Shown here piece by piece: positions 42,558 through 52,223 of a stretch of 64,000 bases of DNA (positions are counted from its first letter, which is position 1; each line of letters opens with the position of its first letter). Position numbers and translations under genes: made by a program. Source of the DNA: Anaerococcus provencensis (GTDB lineage: Bacteria; Bacillota; Clostridia; Tissierellales; Peptoniphilaceae); NCBI RefSeq assembly GCF_000312365.2, contig NZ_HG003685.1, positions 40,502 to 104,501 on the forward strand. Reading direction: 5' to 3'. The notes under the pieces are model-generated. The model saw nothing but the letters and a program-made list of their open reading frames with translations, searched no databases and was not told the DNA's origin.

Positions 42558-43933
42558 CTTAGTATATTGAGCATTGAATTAATTGGCTCTTTGGAATTGA
42601 TTTTTTGATCATATTCTAAATATAAATTTTCTTCGTTCTTGCTAAAGGATGAGTTTATTGAAACAATAAGACCTGAGTGTTCCAATATATACAAATTGCT
42701 AGGGGCATTGTAGATGACATCCTTATGAGTTCTAGCAGATTCTAGGGCGTTTTTTACAATATAAGCACCATTTGTTTGCAATACTCTAGCAAATTTGATA
42801 GCTTCATTAGCAGTATTTTCATTGGTCAAAACATATATTTTCCTCACCGCATATTCTATATTTCTTTTAATATCAAGGCTTAGCTGATCATAATATAGGT
42901 ATTGGTTAGGATCTATAAGGTCAATTTCATCTGGATATTTTGATGAATCGTTTTTTACATAGGCTGTTTTGTAGGGGCTATTTTCATCTTCCTTGAAATT
43001 TGCAAGACTATCCTGGAAAAGTTTAGACCTATAAAATACCATATTATCCTCATGGTGGTCATTTGCCATAAGGATCTTTGATAATTCTATCCAGTAGGTA
43101 TCATCAATAGAATTGTTGTCTGACAAATCCAAGATAATAGTTCCAATAGGTCCATTATCTCTAAAGAAGTCAGTTATTTTTTTAATATCTCCATCAACTT
43201 CATTTGCTCTAAAGTCTTTTAAGGTAATGGTAGCAACATTATTCTCAGCTTTGGTTATTTGCATAGAAGGCTTATCAATATTTGCGTTTTCCAAGAGTCT
43301 CTTGTACCTATCTACAGCTTGTGGATTTTCTAAGACTGTTTTTTGTGGAGACTTGCCTTTGTTCCTGTAATAATCAAATAAACTATCATAAGTTTGTTTA
43401 TCAATTACAAAGGTCCTAGTGTCATCCAAGACATCCAAGTACTGTTTTAGTATAGAGTAATAGTCTTGGTCAGTCTTAGAAGCAGCTATTTTTTTTCTGA
43501 AATTCTGGTATTGGTTAGAAAACTCTAGAAAATCTTTGGTATTTAGTTTATCAACGGCATAATTTTTTGAAATCACATCATATAAGTCGTCAAAATCTGT
43601 AATCTTTTCTGCAGCTGACAGAGACCTATTTTCGGATGGACTTACAAAAACTTCGCTTCCTATACTATCCAAAACCTCATCACGAAATGCTGGATAGCCC
43701 ATTTTTTTGTAGGAGTAGAGACTATTTACTATTGTCTTTGTTGCAAAAAATAGGATTGTAACAAGTATTAATAATAAGAAGATCCTACGTATGAGGAATT
43801 TTCTTCGCCTTTGTTTTCTCTTTTTTTCGACTCTTTTTCTCCTTGCTGGACTCATATTTTCTGTATTTTTTTTGGATATTTTCTTATCAAGGTCTTTATT
43901 TTGCCTTGATTTTCTCTTTGTATCTCTTGACAT
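42554..43933 (-). CDS. Peptidase S41-like membrane protein, apparently inactive
   Basis: 459 residues. There is a very basic N-terminus ('RRKRVEKKRKQRRRKF'), one membrane helix (about 48-68), then an extracytoplasmic region of the C-terminal processing peptidase (S41/TSPc) kind. It contains a helical 'FDDLYDVISKNYAVDKLN' segment like the S41 N-terminal bundle, 'GTIILDLSDNNSIDD' in place of the 'ILDLRxNxGG' strand, and 'VLTNENTANEAIKFARVLQ'. In active enzymes that last segment is 'VLvNxxSASAxE' with the catalytic Ser; here the Ser is missing. It looks like a non-catalytic family member. AGGAAA lies before the ATG; a two-component system lies upstream. Confidence 0.65.
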   Translation of the reverse strand: MSRDTKRKSRQNKDLDKKISKKNTENMSPARRKRVEKKRKQRRRKFLIRRIFLLLILVTILFFATKTIVNSLYSYKKMGYPAFRDEVLDSIGSEVFVSPSENRSLSAAEKITDFDDLYDVISKNYAVDKLNTKDFLEFSNQYQNFRKKIAASKTDQDYYSILKQYLDVLDDTRTFVIDKQTYDSLFDYYRNKGKSPQKTVLENPQAVDRYKRLLENANIDKPSMQITKAENNVATITLKDFRANEVDGDIKKITDFFRDNGPIGTIILDLSDNNSIDDTYWIELSKILMANDHHEDNMVFYRSKLFQDSLANFKEDENSPYKTAYVKNDSSKYPDEIDLIDPNQYLYYDQLSLDIKRNIEYAVRKIYVLTNENTANEAIKFARVLQTNGAYIVKNALESARTHKDVIYNAPSNLYILEHSGLIVSINSSFSKNEENLYLEYDQKINSKEPINSMLNILR

Positions 43934-43943
43934 AATTTCCTGC

Positions 43944-45266
43944 TTAATTTTTAAAAGTTAAAATAAAGGTCGTTCCTTGATTTAGAACAGATTCAACTTC
44001 GATTTTTCCCCCTAAAGCTTCCACAAAATTTTTAGTTATAGATAGACCTAAGCCGTGGCCATTTTCATTTGTGTTTCTAGCATCTTCTATACGATAAAAC
44101 CTCTCAAAAATCCTATCAATCTTATCTTCTGCAATACCTACACCATCATCAATTACCTTGATTTCAAATAAACTAGGGTCGCCAGATAGGAAAACATCAA
44201 TATTACCATCTTGGCCGATAGCCTTTATGGCATTTGATATAAGGTTTTGTATAACTTGGGTAAACTTATCCTTATCAGATGTAATTACGATTTGATCTTC
44301 AATATGAGAATTAATATTGATTCGGTTATTATTTGCATTTGGCATAAATGTATAAATGATGCGGTTAATAAGTAGGGATAAGTCAAACTCTTCATCTTTA
44401 ACCTCAAAATACTTTACATTTTCATCAAAAGTCTTCTTAAGCCCTATAACTAGACCTTCAAGCCTTGTTACATCTTCAAGTAATATGTCCATGGTTGTTT
44501 CATCAGCCTCGACAACTCCATCTCTGATTGCTTCTATATAAAGCTGCAAGTTGGTAAGAGGGGTTCTAAGCTCGTGGGAAATGTCCTGGGCATATTGTTT
44601 TCTGATTTCTTCTTGGTTCTTTAAGTTTTTTGATAGGTAAGTTATATTATCTTGCAAGTTTTCTAGTTCTACTATATCTGTATTTTGATTAATTATATTA
44701 TAATCGCCATTTTTAATCTTTACTGCATCATCGCTTATTGTCATTATTGGTTCAGATATATTATCCGATAATATGAGACTTATTATAATGCCAATCACAA
44801 GTGATATTAGTAGGGAGTATACAATAGCCGAAGAGAAGTTCTTTTGAAGTTGGTGTATGGGCTCGGGGTTAGCATTGTAGGTTACGGTAAGAGTTCCCGA
44901 CCTTTGCTTTCTATCCAAATTGACTAAGTTTATATTTTTGTGCAAGAGGGGATAGGTGTTGTTTTTATCTCTTCCATTAACTTCATAGGAAGTATTCCCG
45001 TTGCTATCCTCATACTTGATATCAACTTCCAAATCTTTGGCAAGGTCATCCAGGTTTTCCCACATTTGGTCTATAGTAATATTGGGATCTTTGATATAGT
45101 TCTTAAAGTAAAAACTAACTTCATTGGGCCTATAATCTGGGATGTCACTTAATAATTCTCTGTAGTTAAAAGTGACAAATAAGGTAACTAGTATGGAAAA
45201 CACAAGGACGCAGGCTAGGATACCTGCTATAAAGTTCCTGATGATTTTACTCTTTAATGTAGTCAT
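43944..45266 (-). CDS. Sensor histidine kinase with extracytoplasmic loop
   Basis: 440 residues. Membrane helices at about 10-34 and 148-168 flank an outer sensing domain of about 110 residues. A HAMP-like linker (170-215) is followed by the H-box 'QDISHELRTPLTN' with His231, the N-box 'QVIQNLISNAIKAI', the G1 'DDGVGIAEDKIDRIFERFYR' in pieces, and the G2 'GLGLSITKNFVEALGG'. ATG 45266, with GGCGGAG before it, is preferred over an in-frame start at 45296. It overlaps its response regulator gene by 20 nt. Its layout is that of WalK/PhoR-type kinases; the stimulus is unknown. Confidence 0.92.
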   Translation of the reverse strand: MTTLKSKIIRNFIAGILACVLVFSILVTLFVTFNYRELLSDIPDYRPNEVSFYFKNYIKDPNITIDQMWENLDDLAKDLEVDIKYEDSNGNTSYEVNGRDKNNTYPLLHKNINLVNLDRKQRSGTLTVTYNANPEPIHQLQKNFSSAIVYSLLISLVIGIIISLILSDNISEPIMTISDDAVKIKNGDYNIINQNTDIVELENLQDNITYLSKNLKNQEEIRKQYAQDISHELRTPLTNLQLYIEAIRDGVVEADETTMDILLEDVTRLEGLVIGLKKTFDENVKYFEVKDEEFDLSLLINRIIYTFMPNANNNRININSHIEDQIVITSDKDKFTQVIQNLISNAIKAIGQDGNIDVFLSGDPSLFEIKVIDDGVGIAEDKIDRIFERFYRIEDARNTNENGHGLGLSITKNFVEALGGKIEVESVLNQGTTFILTFKN

Positions 45267-45960
45267 CAACTCCGCCCGATTTATAACCCATACCATAAAT
45301 AGTCTTTATATAGTTTGGTTTTTTTGGATTATCTTCTATCTTTGCCCTAATATTTTTGATATGTGTATCGATGGCCCTGTCGTAAGCCTCGTAGTCATAG
45401 CCAAAAGTTAGCTCAATGATTTCATCCCTAGAATAGATCTTGTTTGGATTTGAAAATAGGGTTTTTAGGATTTGAAACTCATTTTTTGTAAGTAAAATTT
45501 CCTTGCCATCTTTAAAAATACGGTTGTATTCAAGGTCCATTTCAAGTCTACCGTCATTGGTTTTGATAATGTCGGCTCTTGGGATGTTATATTTTTCTAT
45601 CCTTCTTAGGACAGCCTTTACTCTTTCTACCAATTCCTTTGGTGAGAATGGTTTTGTCACATAGTCATCTGCACCAAGTCTTAGTCCGTCAACACGGTTG
45701 TTTTCTTCAACCTTTGCAGATACCATGATAACTGGGATTTCAGATTTGTTCCTAATCTCCTTGATTACTTCTTCTCCAGGAAGTTTTGGCAACATCAAAT
45801 CTAGGATTACTAGATCTATGTTATTTTCTTCAAAAACTTTTAGACCTTCCATGCCATCAAAGGCTTGGAGAACTTTGTATCCTTCTTTTTCAAAATATGA
45901 TTTCATTATTGTAGAGATTTTTTTCTCATCTTCTATTATTAAAATTGTTATTTCATTCAT
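45247..45960 (-). CDS. OmpR/PhoB-family response regulator
   Basis: 237 residues. The receiver has 'IIEDE' (8-12), Asp54 in 'LVILDLMLPKLPG', a Ser in 'VIMVSAKVE' and Lys in 'YVTKPFSPKELV'. The C-terminal winged helix includes 'LTKNEFQILKTLFSNPNKIYSR' in pieces and 'YIKTIYGMGYKSG'. ATG 45960 (GAGG upstream) is chosen; an in-frame start 51 nt earlier would lack an SD. It forms an operon with the kinase and possibly the S41-like gene, which lies 10 nt after the kinase. Confidence 0.94.
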   Translation of the reverse strand: MNEITILIIEDEKKISTIMKSYFEKEGYKVLQAFDGMEGLKVFEENNIDLVILDLMLPKLPGEEVIKEIRNKSEIPVIMVSAKVEENNRVDGLRLGADDYVTKPFSPKELVERVKAVLRRIEKYNIPRADIIKTNDGRLEMDLEYNRIFKDGKEILLTKNEFQILKTLFSNPNKIYSRDEIIELTFGYDYEAYDRAIDTHIKNIRAKIEDNPKKPNYIKTIYGMGYKSGGVDDYIKE

Positions 45961-46074
45961 AGTATATACCTCACAAATTATTATACCATAAGGATAAGAT
46001 AAAGTTTTCATAGTCTTTATATATTATTGTAATATTTGTGAGATTTATAAAAATTGAATAAGCTAAAAATATTT

Positions 46075-46098
46075 GTTTCAAAATGTGTTTTTGGGATA
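46075..46098 (+). promoter_or_regulatory. Sigma-B-like promoter of the GlsB/YeaQ-type gene
   Basis: GTTTCA (46075-46080), 12 nt, GGGATA (46093-46098). It fits GTTT-N12-14-GGGwA and resembles the site at 40427-40451. Confidence 0.45.
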
Positions 46099-46161
46099 TA
46101 AATATAATGTGATAATACTTAATTTATTAGGTAATTTTATACAAATTTGAAAGGAGTAAAT

Positions 46162-46455
46162 ATGTTTAATCAAACAGGAATTATTATGACCCTAGTCCTA
46201 GGCGCATTAGCTGGATGGATTGCTAGTATGATTATGGGCAAAGATGCTCAAATGGGAGGCGTTGCTAACATCATAGTTGGTATTATCGGTTCTGTTATAG
46301 GTGGATGGATTTATGATGCATTCTTCCTAAAGGGATCTGCTCCAAGCACATTTACCCAAGTACTATGGGCTGTAATTGGTGCTGTAATCTTACTATGGAT
46401 CATTAATCTAATTACTAATAAGAATAAAAAAACCAATACTAAGAAAAGATTCTAA
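46162..46455 (+). CDS. GlsB/YeaQ/YmgE-family stress membrane protein
   Basis: 97 residues with three hydrophobic segments and the typical 'GALAGWIASMIMGKDAQMGGVANIIVGIIGSVIGGWIYD' pattern (in pieces), including the Gly-zipper repeats and a short basic tail. Family members (transglycosylase-associated / GlsB) are small membrane proteins induced by stress in many bacteria; the biochemical role is unclear. ATG 46162 with AAGGAG before it is chosen. The promoter is sigma-B-like and a strong terminator follows. Confidence 0.9.
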   Translation: MFNQTGIIMTLVLGALAGWIASMIMGKDAQMGGVANIIVGIIGSVIGGWIYDAFFLKGSAPSTFTQVLWAVIGAVILLWIINLITNKNKKTNTKKRF

Positions 46456-46469
46456 TATTTAGAGATTTG

Positions 46470-46502
46470 AAAAATCAGGGCTTATTGGCTCTGATTTTTT
46501 TG
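46470..46502 (+). terminator. Terminator of the GlsB/YeaQ-type gene
   Basis: AAAAATCAGGGC / GGCTCTGATTTTTTT with one G-T pair and a 5-nt loop. Confidence 0.8.
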
Positions 46503-46520
46503 TGCAGATTTATTGCAAAG

Positions 46521-46560
46521 AAAAAAGCTCAAACAAGTATAAACTTGCTTAAGCTTTTCT
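46521..46560 (-). terminator. Terminator of the PBP1A-like gene
   Basis: On the minus strand AAAAGCTTAAGCAAGT pairs with ACTTGTTTGAGCTTTT (minor mismatches) around a 4-nt loop, then a T-run. It begins just after the stop codon. Confidence 0.75.
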
Positions 46561-46561
46561 T

Positions 46562-49489
46562 CTAAAATCTACGGTTGCCGTCAGTTCCTGTACCGGATCC
46601 AGGATTTTGTTGGTTGTTATTTGTACCTGTGCCAGCATCTGGATTATCACCGTTTTCGTCTTTATCTTTGTCCTTTTCATCCTTATCTTCATCGTCCTCA
46701 TCATCTTCGTCTTCTTCAGGTGGGACATAGATAAGGGTTGAATATTCTGTTGGTGGTCTGTAATTCCAGTCTCTTGGTAAGATTCCACCAAATTCATTAG
46801 GATCGTAGTTGCTCTTTGGTTTGATAAAGGCTCTATTTTCTACAGCCCAGCTTGGTGTTACATCAGAGGCTAGGAGATTATTTCTTGAGTCTACTGTAAC
46901 CATTACGTGAATATCATCTTCTTCTGTTGGAGTATTCTTTGGACCAAATATTTCTGTAATCACAGTACCACGTGGGTCCCAAGCAGAAATCTCAGAAGGT
47001 AGTTTACCACTCATAGTGTCTACTTGCATTTCTACAATGCTATCAGGTCTTTCGAATTGTTTAATTTCGTAACCTTCTAGTATGTGGTTGTTTATTACAT
47101 TCCACATCAAGGCAGCTCTTTGGATTGATGTACCGTTTAGGTGTAAGTTTTGGTCATCTGCTCCCATCCATATGCCAACTGTGTAATATGGGGTATAGCC
47201 CATGCACCAGAAGTCAACTTGGTTGTCAGTTGTACCTGTCTTGGTTGCAAAATCCATATCGTCTATATAAATATTGTTGTAATATTTACCTGTTGATTGA
47301 AGGGCAGATGTTATTTGATACGCAGTATCTTCTGTTGTAACTTCATGAGTAGTCACATTTTTATCATCAAATAATACCTTGCCAGTAGAATCTTCTATTT
47401 TTGAGAAGGTCAATGGTTCATTATAGGTTCCCTTATTTGCAAGGGCTGCATAGGCTGCAGTCATATCTAGAGTTGTAAGACCTCTAGTCATTGCCCCAAG
47501 ACCCATGGCAGCAAGGTTTTCGTCATTAGTCTGAGCATTGTCTTCTTTTGTAACAAAGTTATCATCACCATCTTCTTTGATGATTCCGAAGTTTTTAAGA
47601 TACTCTAAGCTGGTAGGAATACCTATTTCTTTTAAGGTTCTTACAGCAATTGTATTGCTAGAATATTCTATGGCCTTTCTGATAGGAACAACTCCCATAT
47701 AATATTCGTAAACATTCTTTGGCCAAGGTTTGTCATCTTCTGTTTTTATAACAGGTACATCGTCCATACCTGTAGCAAGGTTATATCCATTGTCCAAGGC
47801 AGGAGTATAAGTTGCAATTGGTTTGATAGAGGAACCTGGTTGTCTAGGAATTACAGATGCCCTATCGAGTAATCTAATACCGGTTTGGTCACGGCCACCC
47901 ATTATGGCTTTTATGTGACCATTTTGTTGGTCTATTACTACAGTTGATGATTGAGGTTGGATTACCCCTTCTAGGTCAATATCATAATAGTCTTTTGATA
48001 GTGAGAAAGATCCATCATCATAGGCTGTCAACAAATTTTCGTTTTTATCTAGATAATCTTTAGAAATAATTATATTTTGTTCTTCATCTAGGCTGATTTC
48101 TTCATTTGATCCAAAGGCAATGTGGCCCGTTCTGTGGGTTCTAAGATTCTTATTATTCTCATCAAGTGTGTAGAAATTCCTAAATATCAAGTTGGTTTGG
48201 TCAAGATATGCCTTGTAGGTCTTTAGAACTAGGTTGCCATGATCATCAAACCAAGCTTCGTCAGGTCTTAATCTTAGATCATTATCGTCATTTAATATAT
48301 TTGATTGAGCATAATAAAGTAAATTACCTTCTTTATTTAAAATATTGCCATATTGGTCATAATTTAAATCCAAGAGTGGGGCTTGTTGGTAGCCTGATGT
48401 GTCGCCCATAATATATGATGAAAAGTCAGCATAGATTGCTTCAAGTTCTTTTTGCATATCTTCATCAATAGTTGTTGTTATCCTAAGTCCGCCGTAATAT
48501 AGCCTATCCCAAGCTTGGTTTTCGCTCATGTCGTAAAGTTCTTGAAGTTTTTTGACAACTTGTCTTTCAAGAAGAGAGTTAAAGTAGTTTGCGATTTCTG
48601 TATTAGATCTTTCGGCTGGAACAATTGATGCGGCCACATCAAAGTCAACAGCTTCTTTGTACTCTTTGTTTGAAATATAGCCAAGTTCAAGCATTTTCTC
48701 TAGGGCATATTTTTGTCTCTTGTATGGTTCCGGGTTATAAATTGCAGAATATTTTTCACCTTCAATAGTAAACTCGCCCAAAACTTTTTGGTCAGTCACT
48801 TCGCTAGTTTTGATAGCCTTATAAAGTGAATTTTCTGATGGAGATTGGACAATACCTGCAAGAGCGGCACATTGAGCAAGGTTTAGCTCGGAAACATCCT
48901 TATTAAAGTAGGTTCTTGCAGCTGCTTGGACACCGTATGAGTTTTGGCCCATAAATACACGGTTTAGGTAAGCGCTTAGTATTTCGTCCTTATCCAAGGC
49001 ATCTTCAATCTCTAGGGCTAGGAAAATTTCTTTGATTTTTCTTTCATAAGTTTGGTCATTTGTAAGGTAAGTATTACGTGCCAATTGTTGGGTTATAGTT
49101 GAACCACCACGGACGATACCGCCAGCCTTGAAGTTATCTATGGCTGATCCTAATATGGACTTAAAATCTAATCCTGGGTGACTTTCAAATCTCTCGTCTT
49201 CAACAGCTATAAAAGCATGCTTCAAATCATCAGGGATTTGTTTATTGTCAACTATTTCTCTGTATTCGCTAGTAGCTATTGAATCTACTTCATTACCATC
49301 TTCATCAACTATAGTGGAGTTTTGACTCATCTCATATTTGATAATGTTAGGATCTATCTCTGGAGCAGTTTTCATAACCTCAAGAATTGCACCACCAGCA
49401 AGGCCGGCTAAGACAATTCCTATAGATCCAACAAATAGTAGGACTATTAATATGAGTTTTAACACTATAGAGGCAATTTTCTTAAACAT
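46562..49489 (-). CDS. Class A penicillin-binding protein (PBP1A-type)
   Basis: 975 residues. It has a cytoplasmic start, one membrane helix (about 10-35), then the GT51 glycosyltransferase domain with 'AFIAVEDERFESHPG' (Glu97) and 'GGSTITQQLARN'. The transpeptidase domain follows: SSIK with Ser553, 'SSNTIAV' and KTG in 'ATKTGTTDNQVDFW'. Long linkers in the middle exceed the usual size. The C-terminal tail (about 920-975) is low-complexity: an Asp/Glu/Lys run, then Gly/Thr/Asn/Gln. It polymerises and cross-links peptidoglycan outside the membrane. AGGAGG precedes the ATG. It is alone in its transcript. Confidence 0.95.
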   Translation of the reverse strand: MFKKIASIVLKLILIVLLFVGSIGIVLAGLAGGAILEVMKTAPEIDPNIIKYEMSQNSTIVDEDGNEVDSIATSEYREIVDNKQIPDDLKHAFIAVEDERFESHPGLDFKSILGSAIDNFKAGGIVRGGSTITQQLARNTYLTNDQTYERKIKEIFLALEIEDALDKDEILSAYLNRVFMGQNSYGVQAAARTYFNKDVSELNLAQCAALAGIVQSPSENSLYKAIKTSEVTDQKVLGEFTIEGEKYSAIYNPEPYKRQKYALEKMLELGYISNKEYKEAVDFDVAASIVPAERSNTEIANYFNSLLERQVVKKLQELYDMSENQAWDRLYYGGLRITTTIDEDMQKELEAIYADFSSYIMGDTSGYQQAPLLDLNYDQYGNILNKEGNLLYYAQSNILNDDNDLRLRPDEAWFDDHGNLVLKTYKAYLDQTNLIFRNFYTLDENNKNLRTHRTGHIAFGSNEEISLDEEQNIIISKDYLDKNENLLTAYDDGSFSLSKDYYDIDLEGVIQPQSSTVVIDQQNGHIKAIMGGRDQTGIRLLDRASVIPRQPGSSIKPIATYTPALDNGYNLATGMDDVPVIKTEDDKPWPKNVYEYYMGVVPIRKAIEYSSNTIAVRTLKEIGIPTSLEYLKNFGIIKEDGDDNFVTKEDNAQTNDENLAAMGLGAMTRGLTTLDMTAAYAALANKGTYNEPLTFSKIEDSTGKVLFDDKNVTTHEVTTEDTAYQITSALQSTGKYYNNIYIDDMDFATKTGTTDNQVDFWCMGYTPYYTVGIWMGADDQNLHLNGTSIQRAALMWNVINNHILEGYEIKQFERPDSIVEMQVDTMSGKLPSEISAWDPRGTVITEIFGPKNTPTEEDDIHVMVTVDSRNNLLASDVTPSWAVENRAFIKPKSNYDPNEFGGILPRDWNYRPPTEYSTLIYVPPEEDEDDEDDEDKDEKDKDKDENGDNPDAGTGTNNNQQNPGSGTGTDGNRRF

Positions 49490-49628
49490 TAAGCCTCCTA
49501 AATTTTTTATTTTTTCATTTATTTATTTCAATATTATTCTTATTTTATCATTTTTTTAGAAAATAATCTATAAGCCATTTTCTTTATAAATTTTCTTCAA
49601 ATCGTATAATCAAATGGAAAGGATCTTT

Positions 49629-50864
49629 ATGCAGGAAGTAATTCAAGTTAATGTTTTAAATAGAGATGATGATTTAGACAATAAAATATACGAATTGGAA
49701 TCATTAATTAACACGGCTGGGGGTAAGTCCCAGGCCTATGTCAGCCAAGTAGTAGATAAGGTTAATCCTAGATACTATATTGGTAAAGGCAAGGTTAGTG
49801 AGATTAAAGATTTGGCAGAAAAGCTATCGATAGACACAGTAATATTTGATGTGGAACTATCAGCTAGCCAACTATATAACCTAGAAGAAGAACTAAAACT
49901 TCACGTAGTAGATTGGACAAGTTTGATACTAGATATCTTTGCCTTGCGTGCTAATACCAAGGAAAGTAGGCTAAAAATCAAACTAGCCCAGCTTAAATAT
50001 CAGCTGCCAAGACTTAACAAGTGGTTTTCATATCTGTCTAGGCAGGCTGGTGGTATAGGTACCAGAGGTCCTGGTGAAACCATGCTTGAGACCGATAGGC
50101 GTGCAGTTGTTAGAGATATCAAATCCTTAGAAAGCCAGCTTAAGTATGTAGAAAAGACTAAGAAAATAAATAGGAAAGCCAGGACAAATATCCACAATAT
50201 TTCTCTTTTGGGCTACACCAATGCAGGTAAGTCAACTATCTTAAATCAAATGATGAAATTATTTGGCAAGGATAAGTATGTGTATTCTGATGACTTGCTA
50301 TTTGCAACTCTTGATACATCAACTAGGAGGCTAGACTTTGCCAATACCAAGGTTACCCTTACAGATACAGTTGGTTTTATAGACAATTTGTCAGAAGAAC
50401 TTAACGATTCATTCTTGACAACCTTAGATGAAATAAAATTTGCAGATATGCTCTTGATTGTAATAGATGCAAGCCACAACATAGAACATCAAATCCACGC
50501 TATTGAAAAAGCCCTAGAAGACATAGAAGTAGGAGATAAGGAAATACTTTATGTCTTTAATAAAATGGACAAGGTTGAAGATAAGCTTAAGGTTGAGCTT
50601 TTCAAAAGGGATAGGGATAGGATTTATATATCAGCAAGGGATGACGATGATATAATAAGACTTAAGGAAAAAATCGTATCAATAATAAAAAGCGATTATC
50701 AAAGAGTAAATATGCACATCCCCTTTGCCCATGGGGAAGTTTTGGACTATATGATGACAAATTACGATATAGAAAACACCGAATACGATCCAGATGGCAC
50801 TAATATAGAATTTGATATATCAAAAGAGGATTTGAATAAATATGACCGATATCTCATCAAATGA
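49629..50864 (+). CDS. hflX: GTPase HflX
   Basis: 411 residues. The N-terminal HflX domain contains 'RYYIGKGKVSEIKDLAE' and the linker 'GGIGTRGPGE'. The G domain has G1 'LLGYTNAGKST', G3 'LTDTVGFI' and G4 'VFNKMDKV'. HflX binds the 50S subunit and splits stalled ribosomes. ATG 49629 is preferred, as GGAAAGGA lies 6 nt before it; an in-frame ATG at 49614 would contain that SD. It overlaps the yigZ gene by 23 nt. Confidence 0.95.
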   Translation: MQEVIQVNVLNRDDDLDNKIYELESLINTAGGKSQAYVSQVVDKVNPRYYIGKGKVSEIKDLAEKLSIDTVIFDVELSASQLYNLEEELKLHVVDWTSLILDIFALRANTKESRLKIKLAQLKYQLPRLNKWFSYLSRQAGGIGTRGPGETMLETDRRAVVRDIKSLESQLKYVEKTKKINRKARTNIHNISLLGYTNAGKSTILNQMMKLFGKDKYVYSDDLLFATLDTSTRRLDFANTKVTLTDTVGFIDNLSEELNDSFLTTLDEIKFADMLLIVIDASHNIEHQIHAIEKALEDIEVGDKEILYVFNKMDKVEDKLKVELFKRDRDRIYISARDDDDIIRLKEKIVSIIKSDYQRVNMHIPFAHGEVLDYMMTNYDIENTEYDPDGTNIEFDISKEDLNKYDRYLIK

Positions 50865-51480
50865 ATATAAGACCGTAAAAGGCCAAAATCAGAGCCAATT
50901 TGAAGAAGAAAAATCAGTTTTTATTACAAATATTTCCTATGTAGAAAGTGAAGATGAGGCCAAAGATTTTATAGAGAACATCTCACAAAAATACAAAGAT
51001 GCCACTCACAATTGTACGGCATATATAATAAATGAGATACCTCTTATAAAAAGATATGATGACAACGGAGAGCCAACCGGTACAGCTGGTCTACCCATGT
51101 TAAGTGTCCTAGAAAAGAACCAACTTACAAATGTGGCTGTTGTCGTTACAAGGTATTTTGGTGGCAAGCTTTTGGGCAAGGGAGGTCTTGTTAGAGCTTA
51201 TTCTAGGGGAGTAAGTGATGTAATCGATGGAAATATTGTTTACAAAAGACCTTTTTATGTAGTAGAATTAATTCATTCGTATAATGTTCTTGGGCAAATT
51301 GAAAATTATCTAAATGAAAATAAGATAAAGATTATAGGCAAAGATTTTACTGACAAGGTAAGTCAAAGAGCTTATATAAGTCTAGATACTTTTGAAAAAA
51401 TCGAAAAGGATTTGACCAATTTGACCAGTGGACAAATAAATATTAAAAAAGAAGAAGTAAAAATGCTTTTTACTAAGTAG
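50842..51480 (+). CDS. YigZ/IMPACT family protein (UPF0029)
   Basis: 212 residues. The N-terminal UPF0029 domain carries 'KDATHNCTAYII' and the signature 'YDDNGEPTGTAGLPML', then 'VVVTRYFGGKLLGKGGLVRAYS', the hallmark of the family. The C-terminal ferredoxin-like domain (140-210) is also present. The function is unclear; the eukaryotic relative IMPACT acts in translation control, which fits the position after hflX. Confidence 0.93.
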   Translation: MTDISSNEYKTVKGQNQSQFEEEKSVFITNISYVESEDEAKDFIENISQKYKDATHNCTAYIINEIPLIKRYDDNGEPTGTAGLPMLSVLEKNQLTNVAVVVTRYFGGKLLGKGGLVRAYSRGVSDVIDGNIVYKRPFYVVELIHSYNVLGQIENYLNENKIKIIGKDFTDKVSQRAYISLDTFEKIEKDLTNLTSGQINIKKEEVKMLFTK

Positions 51481-51488
51481 GAGGATAT

Positions 51489-52223
51489 ATGTCAGGACAT
51501 AATAAGTGGAGCAAGATTAAAAACAAAAAAGGAAGTGAAGATGCCAAGAGAGGCAAGATTTTTACCAAACACGCTAGGAATATCACTGTAGCAGCTCGTC
51601 AAGGAGGAGATAATCCAGATTATAACCCAGCTTTAAAGGCAGCAATTGATAAGGCAAAGGCAGATAATATGCCAAATGATAACATCGACCGTGCCATCAA
51701 AAAAGCTACAGGTGAGGGAGCAGGAGATAATTACCAAAGGATAATCTATGAAGGTTATGGTCCAGGAGGAGTAGCTATCATAGTAGATTGTCTTACAGAT
51801 AATGTTCAAAGAACTGCCCCAGATGTTCGCCATGCCTTTGACAAAAATGGTGGTAATTTGGGAACAGATGGATCAGTTATGTTTATGTTTGATCAAAAGG
51901 GAATAATACTTGTTGATGGCAAAGACAAGGACTTCGATAACTTTATGATGGATGCCCTAGAAGCTGGAGCAGATGATGTAAGCGAAGAAGGCGAATTTTT
52001 TGAAGCTATCACAAGTGTCGAAGCTTTTAATGATGCTAAAGAAAGTCTAGAAGGATCTGGCTATGAGAGCAAAAGAGCTGAGATAACATATCTTGCTCAA
52101 AACTATATTGAAGTTGACGAAAGCCACCACAAGGCTCTAGAAAAATTAATTGATAGCCTAGAAGATAACGATGACGTCCAAGAAGTATACACCAACTGGC
52201 AAGAACCAGACGAGGAAGAATAA
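51489..52223 (+). CDS. yebC: YebC/PmpR-family protein
   Basis: 244 residues. The N-terminal 'GHNKWSKIKNKKGSEDAKRGKIFTK' (in pieces) and 'GYGPGGVAIIVDCLTDN' are diagnostic. Family members bind DNA as regulators or act on the ribosome at difficult peptide-bond steps; the second role fits the hflX-yigZ neighbourhood. AGGAGG precedes the ATG. The stop overlaps the lgt start by one base. Confidence 0.96.
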   Translation: MSGHNKWSKIKNKKGSEDAKRGKIFTKHARNITVAARQGGDNPDYNPALKAAIDKAKADNMPNDNIDRAIKKATGEGAGDNYQRIIYEGYGPGGVAIIVDCLTDNVQRTAPDVRHAFDKNGGNLGTDGSVMFMFDQKGIILVDGKDKDFDNFMMDALEAGADDVSEEGEFFEAITSVEAFNDAKESLEGSGYESKRAEITYLAQNYIEVDESHHKALEKLIDSLEDNDDVQEVYTNWQEPDEEE

